This document shows positions 23,872-36,122 of a DNA stretch of 64,000 bases, piece by piece. Under the pieces are notes generated by a model. The model searched no databases and was not told the origin of the DNA. It saw only the letters and a list, made by a program, of their open reading frames with translations. The position numbers and the translations under genes were made by a program. Source of the DNA: Cryptomeria japonica (lineage: Eukaryota > Streptophyta > Pinopsida > Cupressales > Cupressaceae). Each line of letters begins with the position of its first letter. Position 1 is the stretch's first letter. The stretch is from contig NC_081407.1 of the NCBI RefSeq assembly GCF_030272615.1, positions 154,339,048 through 154,403,047 of the forward strand. Reading direction: 5' to 3'.

Positions 23872-26211
23872 TGTAATGCCCCTCCCTTGATCAGACTTTT
23901 TAGATGCATGTTTTGACTTCTGTTGACTTTTTCATTAGATGTTAGTGGATACATTATATTGTGATATTTTACTCAAACATTATGCTATGATGTGTTATGC
24001 TTTGATTTAAGTTTTAGTGTATGTTATTTACGCGTTATTTCCCTTAATGATGGTTAGATGTTATTTTATGGGATTACTGACATGGACTGACACATTTATT
24101 TTATATGTGCGATGTGTTATATACATGCTTCATGTTTGTAAGTGTATGGGGTGTGAAGAGATGATTTTCCTTCACTCACTTCGGTGAGACAGGGAATGTC
24201 ACGATTCTCCTTCATTGATGTGTTTACTGTGGTTGTAGATATATGCATATGTGGTTTGTTGATGCAGGGAATTGTAGGTACGAGTATTGTGTAGGTACGG
24301 GGTATCATCTTCACATGGCTTCATAGGTCTGAGCGTACCTTATTGACCCAATGGAAGTGGAGGAGATAGTTGTAAGGCCCTACATTTTAACCCTAGCCAA
24401 GCTCAATAGTGAGCATTGTCAGTTGTCCGTCAATTCCCTATGTCTGGTATGCAGGTCATGTGTTTATCTGGGTTACTTTAGTTGCGTGTTATGCGTTTGT
24501 GAAATTAACTATTAAATCTTCAAGTATTTAATTGGTTAATGTATTTTATTTGCATATTTTCATAAAGGGATAAAAGTTAACTAGACCCCTTAATATTATA
24601 AAATGTTAAATCAATTGGTTCAATTCATTAAATTAAGGAATTTGATTAATGGTTATTTTAAATTGTGAAATTAAATATGTGTATGCATTTTGAAAAGATT
24701 AAATAGAAATTAGAAAAAGAAAATATCATCCTCATTGACTTTTTGAAATGAAAATTTTAGTTTTAATTTAAATTGGAAAATGAAATTTTGAGGAGAAAGG
24801 CATTTTTGGAAATGCACTTTATGAGAAAAGTTTTGATTGGTTAGAAATAATTTTAACCTAGAATAGAATTTTAGGTTGAAATTTTTCTATTTATCTATGT
24901 TTTTCACGAGAAGAAAGAAGGAAGAGTTTTTGGTTGGACATTTGGTCTTCATCTCTGGTGAAGGAATTTGTTCAATTGCAGGATATAGCTCTTCTCAGAT
25001 TGTCTTCCAGGATTGCTTATTAAGGTTGGTGTTTGTAAAACCTTTGTTTTCCAAGTTTATTGATTTGAAGAAAATATATGTGTTTTTGAAATCATCTGGT
25101 TGCAAACTCATTATAGTTTTGGTTTGAAAGGGAAAAATAGCATTCAAATTTTGGAATTTAAACCCCTTTAATTCTTTTCTATTTTTCCCCAATCATTCCT
25201 TAATTGTTGAAAGAAAATTAGTTTCAAGTTGATCTTTTGTGAATGGATGTTCACTGTGTATTTGGAAAAAGAATTCATATTGGAAGTATTCAATTTATTT
25301 GTGAAATAGAAAATTAGTTTATTTATAGTGTTTTGATTTGGGTAAAGTTTGGAACTTGGTCGAATTTCACCCCTGTATGGGTTATGGTAGCAAAATTTGC
25401 CCAGATTTGGTTGCCTGGAAGTTTATTGTTTTCAAAAAAAAAAAATTATCCTTCCTCTATTTATTTGACTTATAAATTTTTCTGAGTATGCTTGTTTTGG
25501 GGGTTTGTTTTTTGTTTTTTTTAAAAGGAAGATGAAAAATTTAATTTTACTATTATTATTTTGACTTGGAAAATTTTTGTGTATATTTTCTAAGTTCTCT
25601 GTATGCTTGCTAGTGAATTTGTTTTGAAATTTTTATTAAAAAAATATATATTTTTTAAAAAAAATTAATTTTTTTTTTGTTGGGATTTATGTGGTGGGCC
25701 AGCCACCACGTACCCCCTTGGGAGGGGCGCCATGGTTGGGACCACATCGTGGTTTTCCACAACCATGGGTTGTTGTGGGGGACCATGTCGTGGCCCCCAA
25801 GCCACCGCCTCCCTTCATGGAAGGGTTGCGTGGAGTGGCAACACCATTATTTGGTGCTTAAAAAAAATGTAAATTAAGTTTTTTTATTATTATTATTTTA
25901 TTTAATAAAGTTTATTTTATTTTTTATTAAGGAAAATCAGGTTTTAAGGGACCCGAAACCCGCTTACAAAATGAAAAGATAGGCATGAAAAAACCAAGAG
26001 AAAATAGGACAAAGACAGAAAAGCTGCAAAAGACCAGCAGAAAACACAACAGCTAGGAAAAAATATATATATTAATAAAGTTTATTTTATTAATATATAT
26101 ATATATATATTCTATTTTTTTTAATATTTGGTGGTTTTAAAAAAAAAAAAATTGCACCCTTTTCTAGTGTTTTAGTTTTATCCCTTCGGGGTTTCCTGGC
26201 GGGGTGTTACA
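23872..26211 (+). repeat. Gypsy-type LTR sequence, boundaries uncertain
   Basis: TGTAATGCCCC at 23872 and GGGGTGTTACA at 26201-26211 form the short inverted ends typical of LTRs. A second plausible start, TGTAAGGCCCTACA, lies at 24372, so this may be one long LTR or two nested ones. Flanking 5-mers do not match (CACCA against GGCCA). The interior is AT-rich with T and A runs, apart from a GC-rich island at about 25680-25855. No gene is seen. Confidence 0.45.
25680..25855. repeat. GC-rich island with clustered inverted repeats
   Basis: Set in very AT-rich DNA, it contains GTGGTGG-GCCAG-CCACCAC, CCACAACCATGGGTTGTTG and several CCATG/CGTGG words, so several hairpins can form. A related phrase (CACCACGTAGTGGTG) occurs at about 52694. 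The short ORF over it is Trp/His-rich because of the composition. Confidence 0.6.
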
Positions 26212-26465
26212 GGCCATGAGGTGCAACAACATGAGCATCGGGAGGAAGGAGCCCAAGGTGATGTAGTTCTGTAGTTGATTAATGTACTTCAGGAGCTTCT
26301 TGTACATTTGGGATCGAGGCAGGAGGAGCATCAGTGAAGGGAGTCTCATCCCTCTAGACATTTGGATAGAACCATGTATTGGGAGAGAGAGGGAAAGAGT
26401 GTTTTCCATGAAGAAGGGAGGAAGCAGTTCTTGATCAGGATGCAATTTTAATAGGACATATGAGG
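26212..26465 (+). pseudogene. Possible Gag start after the gypsy-type LTR
   Basis: Directly after GGTGTTACA the sequence has short plus-strand frames with a helical, Glu/Arg/Gln-rich look (VLQELLVHLGSRQEEH near 26290), broken by stops. That is compatible with the N-terminus of a gypsy Gag but too short to prove it. It breaks off into microsatellite DNA. Confidence 0.25.
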
Positions 26466-26559
26466 GGTCTCCTTAGGTCTCAACCTCCCACTTTTGATTA
26501 ATATATATTTATAATATTTTAAATTATTTAATAATGTCATATTAAAAAATATATATTTA

Positions 26560-26579
26560 ATCAATATATCAAATATATA

Positions 26580-26618
<39 letters not shown>

Positions 26619-27019
26619 GTGTGTGTGTGCACATATATGTATATATATACATATGTACATATATGTACATATATATACATACATCTATATACATATATAT
26701 ATGTACATGTATATATATCTAAATATATATATATGTACATGTATATATATCTAAATATATATATATGTACATGTATATATATCTAAATATATGTATATAT
26801 ATGTATATATACATATATATACATATATACATATACATATATATGTATATATATGTATATATACATATATATACATATACATATATATGTATATATATGT
26901 ATATATACATATATATACATATACATATATATATATATATATACACACACACATACACACATATATATATATGTATGTATATATATACATATATGTGTAT
27001 ATGTATATATGTGTATATG
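26560..27019. repeat. Compound (TA)n/(ATATAC)n/(GT)n microsatellite
   Basis: About 460 bp of TA, TATG, TACA and GT units. All the Tyr/Ile-rich ORFs over it are artefacts. It abuts the left LTR of the large gypsy element; a similar tract lies on the other side of that element (52310-52645), so the element probably landed inside a microsatellite. Confidence 0.9.
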
Positions 27020-27806
27020 TGTTTATGGTAAAAATGGAAACAACAATATTGAAAGACTGAATGAATTCAACCACAAAACCCTAGCCTAACAACAACAAAA
27101 ATCCACCATAACATATGAAGATTACCTAAGACAATGTAAATCAACAAACCATAAAGATTATACCATCACATGTCCAATAGGGTTTGGATCTCCATTTTTC
27201 CTATCTCCATTGATCTTTCTTGATATATTTGCTCTTAGATTTTATGTCTGCACAAGAGCTCAACAAAGAACGGAAATGTGGTTGATAGCTTGATCGCATA
27301 TGAAAGTTTGAATGCTAGAATGCTTAAATGATTGAATAGTTGAATCGAATAGGGTTGATAATGAAAGAAGCATCTCCTTATATAGAAGACACTGTAGGAA
27401 ATGGAGGGATAAGATTGAGAGGTGTAAAAGATAAATGGTCGGGTAGGACTAGAGGGTAGGTAAAAGAAATAAGAAAATAATGAGAGGGTAGGTAGTCTAT
27501 GAATTCAGAGATGAATGACATGTGTCATGGGTAGAAAAGGCTAATGAAATAATTAAAAAACTAAAAATTCATTTAGTTAATAGAAGAAGTAGGATCAATT
27601 AAATAAATAAAAGTATTTATTTAGTTTAGGAAAAGGATAATTTAAATAAATAAAAGTATTTATTTAAATGAGGAATAAGGCTAGAAGAGGATTAATAAAT
27701 TAATTAAATAAATAAATATTTATTTAATTAATAGAAGAATCAAGCTTAAATAAATAAATAAATAAAATATTTATTTAATTAGACAGGACAATTTTAGGTG
27801 TCTACA
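27020..27806 (-). repeat. 3' LTR of the gypsy element (787 bp)
   Basis: On the minus strand it opens TGTAGACACC and closes ACCATAAACA. It matches 51539-52287 through most of its length. It contains repeated AATAAATA blocks (27550-27780) and a minus-strand TATA-like CTATATAAGG (27376-27385). ATATG lies just outside, but that word is everywhere in the flanking microsatellite. Confidence 0.88.
27376..27385 (-). promoter_or_regulatory. TATA-like box in the gypsy 3' LTR
   Basis: On the minus strand this reads CTATATAAGG. The same word sits at the corresponding place in the other LTR (51903-51912). Confidence 0.55.
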
Positions 27807-27820
27807 TTTTTCCTCTCTTT
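27807..27820 (-). other. Polypurine tract of the gypsy element
   Basis: On the minus strand AAAGAGAGGAAAAA stands immediately before the TGTAGACACC that opens the 3' LTR. This is the expected plus-strand priming site for reverse transcription and confirms the minus orientation. Confidence 0.8.
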
Positions 27821-28599
27821 GAGACAATGCAGCTTGTCACGTTGTTTCAAAGAAGATAAGATGAACCGATACAAAGTTGCCCCAAGATGGGAATGATATG
27901 CCCCCTCGAGAGATTGGATGAAAATGCCTGAAAAGATCGCAGACAATCTCATGATAAGAAAGAAAGGCTAGAATGGACTGACCAGATAGGATAGAATGAT
28001 AGAGTCACGGGATAAAGTAGACAGACTTGGGAGACTAGGGCTAGGGCAGCCTATAAGATAGACTACGAGGGAAAACATCATCATTGTCATCTACACATCT
28101 AAGAGATCAGAGTGTAGAGAGAGTAGAGAGTAGTCAACAGTCAGTAGCAATGGCATTGGTGCATAGATTCAATTGCGTTCACAGATTTCAGAGGCCAACA
28201 GATGTAGGAGAGCTAGTAAGTACCAAAAAACCTCCTTGTACTCTGTTGCATTAATTATTGTCATAAATGTGTTATCACTGATTAAAAATGGGTTTTTCTT
28301 TTTCCATAATTGACTATGGTTTTTTGAAATTTTGAGTAAGGCGCATTTTCAATTGCTTCAGCTCTATGTAGGGTCTTGAGGGTTTAGGGTTTTTGATTTT
28401 AAATCGCATAATGTCTATATAAAACCCTCTGGTTTCTATTGTTTCATTACTTTATCCACTTAAGTAATGGGTCATGGGATCATAGGAAGTGTCCCCCCTT
28501 GTCATTTGCCTAGGCGGTCATGTTAATTAATTGCAAAAAATTTATGCCTTATGTGTATTCCTCCTAAAGTTGTCGAGCCCAGTAACTAGTGTGCATCTC

Positions 28600-29400
28600 A
28601 CGGATGGATCTATGGCTTTCGCTATTTCACTAGGAGAAGTTGCGCGTAGTTTAAAACCAGTGAAGTTGTGAAAATGACATGGCATGCCAACTAGGTGGTC
28701 TAGCTGGTCGATGAGGGTGAGTAAAATGGTGACACGCAGCATAAGCTACAATAGTCAGCAAGTCGGGATTAAAGGTTAAAAGGCAGGTCCCAGAGGTGAG
28801 TCACGTCACGGGTTAGGAGATGACATGGCAAATACAAGTGTCAAGAATTAATTGGAGCCCAATGCTTTTTCTCAACAAATAAAAAAGCGACATGTCAGCT
28901 TTGAAGATGATTGTACGCCAGGTGTTCAAAGTGAGTCAGAGGGCCCACCCTCCCGAAGCCTATTCGGATGGTTAAAAGCCGATCAACTAAAAAATTATTT
29001 GATGGCCTGCGCTATTTCGCAAGGGTAAGATGCTCGTGCTTTATACCCTACGAAATAGCGAAAGTGAACTAGAACTGTCCATGTGTCGTGATGGATGGCA
29101 ACGTGTCCAGGGACACGTGGTCTTAGAAGAAAGTTGTGGGCCCGCCAAGGTGGAATCGGCGGTATAAGAGAAAGACACACGGCCAACATTGAGTCGAATG
29201 CGAAAGGCATTTCAAGGCCAATGGTTGAGTGCCACGTGGTAGCATGTAGCCAATAGAGAAGCGGGACCTAGCACGGAGCCAAAGCTATTAGTTAGTATAA
29301 CGGTCGATCAAGTTTCTTTTGATCAGACGGTCGGTGCTATTTCACAGGACCAAGCTGCCCGATAGTTATGCTTCGCGAAGTTGCGAAAGAGCGAAAAGAA
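28600..29400 (+). repeat. Three diverged units with GCTATTTCRC hairpin motif
   Basis: GCTATTTC followed by an AGG- or GGA-bearing stretch and then a CGAAATAGCG- or GAAGTTGCGAAA-like arm recurs near 28617, 29009 and 29334 (spacing about 390 and 325 bp). The middle copy forms a strong hairpin, with CGCTATTTCG at 29008 pairing with CGAAATAGCG at about 29050. Lying upstream of the ORF at 29764, it may be the leader or promoter of that antisense unit. Confidence 0.6.
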
Positions 29401-29763
29401 AGACTTGCAGGAACGTTGTGACCCATTGGAGCGAAAAATACGAATTCTCCTATGAATTCAATTTTGAAGGGACGGCCGAAGCATGCGGAATCAATGTTGT
29501 AGTTAAGACCCTAGGTACAATATATGATTTCCCATCAACTGGGTGAAGATATCTTTTAAAGAACTTTTGCAAAGGAGCGGATGCAGAGCTATCTTCTTCA
29601 GGTACAGAGCAAGTCAGTTCAGTTGTAGAGAAAATTCCTTCAAGTTAAGAACAGGTTTTCTCGTACTCTTGTGTAGCAATTCGAGTGTGGCGTGTTTCAG
29701 ATAATATATTGATTCATCACAAAAGTATTTAGGAGTGGTATTCATTTCTTACGTTTTTTTTAA

Positions 29764-32700
29764 ATGGCTCCTAAAAGAGAATTTTCTGGCAAAGTCAATT
29801 ATTCAGAAAGAAGTGTCTGTGATGATTTTCTTGAACAGTTGACGCTGTCAACTAATCAGGCATCGAAGGCAAAAGAATTAGTGCCTAGAGCTCCTCATTT
29901 AAAGATAGGAGAAGGATTGTATGACAAGGGTAACTGGTTGAGAGACCCACAGGTTGGATTGTCTGGGTTGGGGTTATTTAAGATTGGATTTGGAATGAGA
30001 AATTCTCCGACCCCACAAAACAGTATTTGTGAATTAGATGTTGGGAAATTGGTAGTCCCAGGGGTATTTATGGACATCGATTTGTTGACCCAAATTGCAC
30101 TCAACTATGATCCAGTCACAAGAAGCATTCGGGATATAAATGGAAAAACCCTTATTGAGATTAATGCTGAAGAATTCAAGAATGCTTTTGGCTTAATGAG
30201 TTCACCAATTTTCTAGAGCCCATAAATTTCAAGTCACTAGCTCAAATTTATAGTGCACAGAGGAATCATCTCAAGAATGGACCACTCAAGGAATTTTTTG
30301 TAAAGATAGGTGGGTTGGCAGTTGTAGGACCCAACACAGAAGAGCCCTTTTCATTGAGTATGTTCACCCTTAGGGATAAGGGAATATATTGGGCACTTTG
30401 CCAAATTTTGGGAGAAGATGCTGAAGCAAATATGCCAAATCACTACCTATTAATGATTGCTCAAATTTTGAATCCTTCTCTTGCAATTACATTTGATTAT
30501 GCTTCTTTCATTGTTGATGCTATCCATGGAGGGTTAACAAGAATAAAGAATGGAAAGGTGGATAGGCCTTTCGGATGGTACTCACTCCTGATGCATCTAT
30601 TTCTTTTCAAAGGTGGTGATTATTTTGCCAGTGGATTGGACCTTGTCAAGGAGAGAGAAGGAGAAAAGATGCCAGTACAACTGTGGAGTACTGTGTTGTC
30701 ATGGGATAGGGAGGATACCAGTTTCTTGAAGTTTGACAAATACTTTGCATCCAAGATCAGGACTCTCCTCTACTCAAAGAACCCAAGAATCCCCAAGGTT
30801 CTTTTGGAATTCATAAGACCAAAAGAATTCGCAGAGAACATAAAAATTGTTCACAATTGGGGTGAAATTTATTTGTATCCAATCTCAACAGTTTTCAGAG
30901 TGTTTGGTTTTAGAGGCACCCCATTCTTGCTACCTTACCAAGTCCCTCTCAAAGTAGGAATTGCAGAGATCCTTAGACAAATTGGTGGTGTACAAGAGGC
31001 AGAGCTGACAGGCAGGGGTAAAGGGTCTATTTTCCCTATAGTTACCATAGCCCACCAATTTGTAATAACAAAAGGGGGTTGGAATTGCTTTGAGGATTTT
31101 CTCAAGCCTTATTATTTGTCTACTGCAGTATCTAGGTGTGCTGATCCAGAAGACTTCTTCAACGACATCTTTAGTAAGAGAGCAACATGTAGAGGTAGGG
31201 CCCATCAATTTCAGTTTCCTGAAGACCTCATCAGAAATGAGTTTGATCTAGATGAGTAGGAGCCGAGGAAAGAGAAATGGGTGGCTTATAAGAAAGCCTT
31301 GGATTTCGTGCATCAGTTTGATGCTAGCTATGACCCATTGTCTAGCTTTTTCCCTCTGGAGGAGAAAATAAAGTTTTTAATTGTTTGCTTTGAAGATGTG
31401 ATGCAGACCCTGAAGGAGAAGAGGGAAGCTGTAATCAAAAGAAACCCTGAAAAGGTGAGAGTGATCCTAAGTAGGTTAGCTTCCAGCAAAGCAATCCCTC
31501 CTGGTGATTATACACTGCACAAGAAATCTAGTTATAGTGTGCTGATGCCTACAACAGGGGAGCCCTCTACCTCTAAAGGAAAGAGGAAGATACAAGATGT
31601 CATTGACATCCAAAAGAGACCAAAGAAGCAAAGGGTAGGGAAAGAAGTACAATCAAATGCACCTTTGTATTCTCCATCCCAATACCCTATCCACATAGGA
31701 GATGAGCAAGCAGCAACTAAGCAACTCCTACAGTTAGGCAGTCTAGGGGAAATTGCCTACACTTATGATGAGGTGGAAGAAGGAATGCCAGAAGAACCCC
31801 TTGCTGCTGAAATGGACATTACCACCACTGAACTCAAAGGCTAGGAGTGGGATCCTGAGATAAAGCAGGAAAGTAATGCCTTCTTGGCTGACAACAATTT
31901 TGTCACATCAGAAGCATTTATGCAATTTATATGGAAACAGAACATAGATAAATATAATGCTAGATGTGAAAAGAGAAAAGGTGAGCAGCCTAATAAAGAT
32001 CCAGCCCTAGTAGAAGAGGAAATAAAGAAAGAGATGATAGAAGAGTTCAAAACCATCACCCGTGAGCAAGGGAGAGATATGGTGGCACAAGCTGGAGTGC
32101 TTATTTTACCCGAGTGGGATATAGCAGATGCCCTGGTACTAGACGCAGTGAGGAACGAGACCAAACCCATGGAGGGAATTACTTTCAGTAAGGATAATGT
32201 TGCACTTGTCATGTGGTCTCTCAAGAGAAATGAGAGTAAGAAGAGAAAAGATACCCCAGGGTCAAGTTACCTTGGTGGGATGATGGTGAAGAGAGTGCAG
32301 AGTATAGGGGTAGTGGAAGCTACTAGCACTGTGCTAGAGACTGCAAAATTTAGTGTTGCAGTAGAAGAAAAGGAAGCCCAAGAGAAAGAGATCCTCCAAG
32401 TCAAGCTGGAAACAATTTTGAAGGCTTATAATAGTGCTAAGGAGGAGGTAAGAGGTAAGGATAGCATCATTGCTAAGCTGCAGAGCCAGTTGACTAGACA
32501 ATACCATCAAAGTGAGTCTTCAACACTGATGATCTCCTCTTCTCCTGCAAGACCTCCACCTACTAGCCCTATCATTGAGTTTCCACCATCTCCAGCACCT
32601 CTCAAATGGTTGAGATTACTCCTCAAGAATTAGAAAATTTAACACAGGCTCAGGCCTTATATGCAAAGAAGTATGAGGAGAGAGTAAGGGCTACAATTTC

Positions 32701-33397
32701 CAGTTTTGCAGATACGATGAATCCCTCATTGCTCTACAACAATGTAGGTAAAATTTTGGATATATGGAATGAGCTCAAGGGAGACAAGGCCATTTTGACA
32801 CCTATTTTTGACAAATGGAGGCCTAGGGAGCAATATTTAGAGTTTATGTGTGTATCTTGTGATGAAGCAAGGGCCAATCCTATCATTAGATCCACTTTTG
32901 ACATCACTAAAGATTTAGTACAATTAGCAGCAGGGGTGGATAATGTTGATAGGAAAGTTAATTTGTGCAAAAAGGAATATGCTGATCAAGTTTTTGAGTT
33001 TCTCCCAGGAGTTTTTGCTAGCCCAGATCAACTAAAGGAAAAACAAATGTGTCTTAAGGAGGTAGAAGCCAAGATGTCAACAAGAATTAAGGGAATTATT
33101 GATCTAGATGATGCTTCTTTATTTTTTTTGACAATACAAGAGATAGAGAATATTAAGTCACATTATGGTTTTCTCAATTCAGAAGTCAACAAAATGAGAA
33201 ACTCTTGGAAAAGGTTGACCAAGGCTAAGGATAAAGTGATTAATTTCTCATGGTTGACAGAAGATGTGTATGATGAGTGGACCACAAAATATGCCACCCA
33301 TGATTTGGAACAGTTGGAGAGTGCCCTTGAAAAGGTAGAAGAAGTTACAACCGAACAGCTTGTTGAAGAAACTGCAGAGGCCGAAAAGAGCTTGTAA
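29764..33397 (+). pseudogene. Long antisense ORF of unknown function carried by the gypsy element
   Basis: An ATG at 29764 (MAPKREFSG) opens a frame that, through two frame changes (about 30215 and 32620) and two in-frame TAGs (31257, 31842), continues to a stop at 33397, about 1,200 codons. I do not recognise the family. Residues about 150-480 look globular and hydrophobic (LLMIAQILNP, FGWYSLLMHLFLF). The middle has a Lys-rich KGKRKIQDV patch that could be a nuclear signal. About residues 830-960 are Glu/Lys-rich with coiled-coil character, followed by a Pro/Ser stretch and a helical C-terminus. Codons look protein-like throughout, so it decayed recently. It runs opposite to gag-pol, like the antisense extra ORFs known in Tat elements, and its layout resembles the ORF at 37855 in the nested element. 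Confidence 0.55.
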
Positions 33398-34600
33398 CTG
33401 TTTTTCTGAAAAGCTTGTAACCTTCTTTGTTTTGAAGGAAATGATTGTAACAAACTCTCCTCGAAAAGTCTGAAGCTTTGTGCATCCATGTTGTTATAAA
33501 TGGATACCAGGACTAGAGGAAAGAGGATCGCAAAGAATTGTAAGAAAATGTTGCTGAAATTCATAGCTGAGCTTTTCTAAGTGTACTGGAGAAAATTCCA
33601 AAGTTTTTGTAATACTTCTTTGAATAATAATATCAATATGCAGACCATCGGCTTTCGGGTGAACTTTGCGTTGTCTTCAAGTATTCCTGCAATTTGTTTA
33701 TTGCTTTCATTCTAAATAATCCAGGGTTATTTTGTTTGAATGGGGTTGCAAGGCAATTTTTAGTACATGTATTCGCTAGCTTTTCTCTTTAGGAGGGAAA
33801 TTAAAGATGCGGGGATCATTCCTACCAGTGAATTCTTTGTAGGGAACTTTGAATCTTGATGATCATGGTTTAATTTGATATGCATAAATTCTTATAAGTG
33901 TTAGGCACATATAAGGATTAATAGAAGTTGAGCCAATGGGATGTGTGAAGGTATTTTGTTTTGGGGAGTATTGTCTAAATTTTAGATGACTCTGTGACCT
34001 TGGATATGGCACTAGTATTGATTGAAGTTGTCTATTACATGTTTTGTTGGTCATAATACTGAATATGAGTATAATTTGAATTCATTTGTTTCAATTAGTT
34101 TCAAGGTGATTAAATCCACTGGTTTTCTGGACTGGTTTGTTGTGGGTTTATGTTTGAAAGTGTGAATTTAGTTCACAAAGGTATACCCACCTGGACTCTG
34201 AGCAAGTCTGAAGTGTAGAAGGTTTAACTAAACCTTGTCATAGGTTGTCTTGAGAATTTCCTTATCTTTGATTCTCATCTGCACTGAGTTCATTCATATT
34301 ATGTTAAGGATGTTAAAGAGAATCAGATTTTGAAGACAACAAAATGCATGCTAGGTAGGGTAATAAATGCGCATTAGGTATGTTGCAAAAAAATGTCAAG
34401 CAGGGTAAAAAACGTTAAGGCACATCTACGTTGGTGCTATGTACATCTAGGTAGCCTAGGTGCGTCTATAATTGCTAGCACGTTTATGTAGGGCAAGTGC
34501 GTATGTGCCAAACAGAGGCACATCTATGTAATTCAAGTACATCTGTGCAAGGAAGAAACCTTTGTGAAGTATGCAAGCGTGTTTGTGTTATGAATGTGTG
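33398..34600. other. 3' flank of the antisense ORF; no gene seen
   Basis: A possible plant polyadenylation context (AATAATAATATCAATATG) lies near 33624. At about 34400-34570 a loose repeat of GCACATCTATGT / GTACATCTAGGT words occurs every 20-40 bp. No ORF of note. Confidence 0.4.
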
Positions 34601-34609
34601 TTTATGTAT

Positions 34610-34907
34610 TCAAGGTCGAATCGGCAGTTTTGTAATATACGTTGTCAATTGGATAAGCTGCTAAGAGGATACACTCAAATAGGTCCTCTAGGGAAGACTA
34701 CGATAACAGATAGTGCTAGGATTGACAATTCTGTGATAGAACATACATTGCCAATCAGGAAAACTACTCAAGAAGATACAGTCAAACAGAAGCCCTAGGA
34801 TAGGATAGAGTGAGACAATTTGTGATGAACAGGGAGTACCATAGAAATTGACAATTTTGTGATAGAACATATGTTGCCAATTGGATTAGGCTGAAATTGG
34901 CAATTAT
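34610..34907. repeat. Degenerate tandem repeat split by the nested LTR element (left part)
   Basis: The phrase ACAATTYTGTGATAGAACAT with following TTGCCAATYRGG recurs at about 34630, 34725 and 34845 and continues across the nested element at 42527-42830 (TTTTGTGATAGAACATACAT and several TTTGTGATGAACAGGGAGTA units). The LTR element therefore landed within this array. Confidence 0.65.
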
Positions 34908-36072
34908 TGTTGGCATTTTCATGATGTTGTGATTGTCATTGATGGACACACACTTGTTTTACGATCACTTCCCTATGTATGAGTTATGCTCAACTGGTAA
35001 TTGTTCCAACCGGTATTATGTATTATAGTCTTTAGACTATTAGTGTTTTGTAGAAGGTGTTTACCAGTCACAAACTGACTAAAGACCCAAAGCGGTATGA
35101 AGACCTCAAGCAGTTCGAGGATCCCAAAGTGGTACGAAGGAACAAAGTGATAGTTAACATTTTTCCAATCTTCATTTTGACAACCGGTAATTGGTAAAAT
35201 GTATGAACCGGTAATCGGTAATGAACCGGTATTACTTTGTGATGAGTTACCAACCGGTATTTCTATGATGAGTTATCATCCACCGACACTTTGGTAGTGA
35301 TTTTGTGTCATGTTACCAAATGTGTCTAGATGCACTAAACCTAGGAACTTGCAATGTAATCCTATTGGACCGACATGAAATCAGATTCCTTTATAAGGAC
35401 ATCATGTCTAGGGTTTTAGTAGTTGATAGAGGTTTTAGCAGTGCATGAGGATTTTTGTATGTGCGATCATAGAAGAGAAGATTAGGTATGTGTGAAGAAA
35501 CAGAGTGTGGAGATATTGAAGACTGAAGTAATGCAAAATGTGCATTTAACAATGAGCTATCAAGGATATAACCAAGCATAATGTGCTAGTATCTAGATCA
35601 TCTACTTGTTGATTACTCATATCTTCGACAAGTCTGAAGCCCTTAACGGAGTAGGCCTGGCAAAGCCTTTGTAAATCCTCTAACAAGGTGGTTCACAACT
35701 GTGAATCTAAAATCCTCTCACAAGGTAGTCTTTAACAGGACTTATCTCCTAACAGAGATATAGATTCCTAACAAGATCTATTCTGGTGAAGAACATTGTA
35801 TGACCTTAACCGGTCTGGTTTCTATTCTGCAGATAGTTACTTGTGAGTTTCTACTCACCATGGTTTTTCCCATTTGGGTTTCCACATCAAAACCTCTTAT
35901 GTTCTGGTGATTGTTCTCCTGTGGGTGAATGCTTTATTTGTTGTTTGGTTTGCATTTGTCTTAACCGGTTTGTTAGTAAATCTATTATACCCGTTAACTG
36001 CTAAATTGTTTAAGAGTTTAAGTTCAGTAATTTTTGGTATACTAATTCACCTACCCCTCTTAGTATTCATCA
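34908..36072 (+). repeat. Left LTR of the copia-like element (1,165 bp)
   Basis: It opens TGTTGGCATTTTC and closes TTAGTATTCATCA. It contains many AACCGGTA-type words (ACCGGT palindromes), a TATA-like TTTATAAGG at 35390-35398, and the foldable ATGGTTTTTCCCATTTGGG motif at about 35860-35878. It matches 41363-42526 closely. Confidence 0.9.
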
Positions 36073-36089
36073 ATTGGTATCAAAGCCAA
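36073..36089 (+). other. Primer-binding site of the copia-like element
   Basis: TTGGTATCAAAGCC lies immediately inside the left LTR and resembles the TGGTATCAGAGC site used by copia elements primed with initiator Met tRNA. Confidence 0.75.
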
Positions 36090-36122
36090 CCTTTCTATAA
36101 GTTTAACCACTTGGAAGGAGAT

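Noticed and set aside
24117-24314. Minus-strand 65-codon ORF in the LTR region
   Set aside because: Short, with no recognisable domain and within probable LTR sequence.
26719-27089. Overlapping Tyr/Ile-rich ORFs on both strands
   Set aside because: Artefacts of TA/TACA microsatellite; the same happens at 52252-52881 and 58444-58698.
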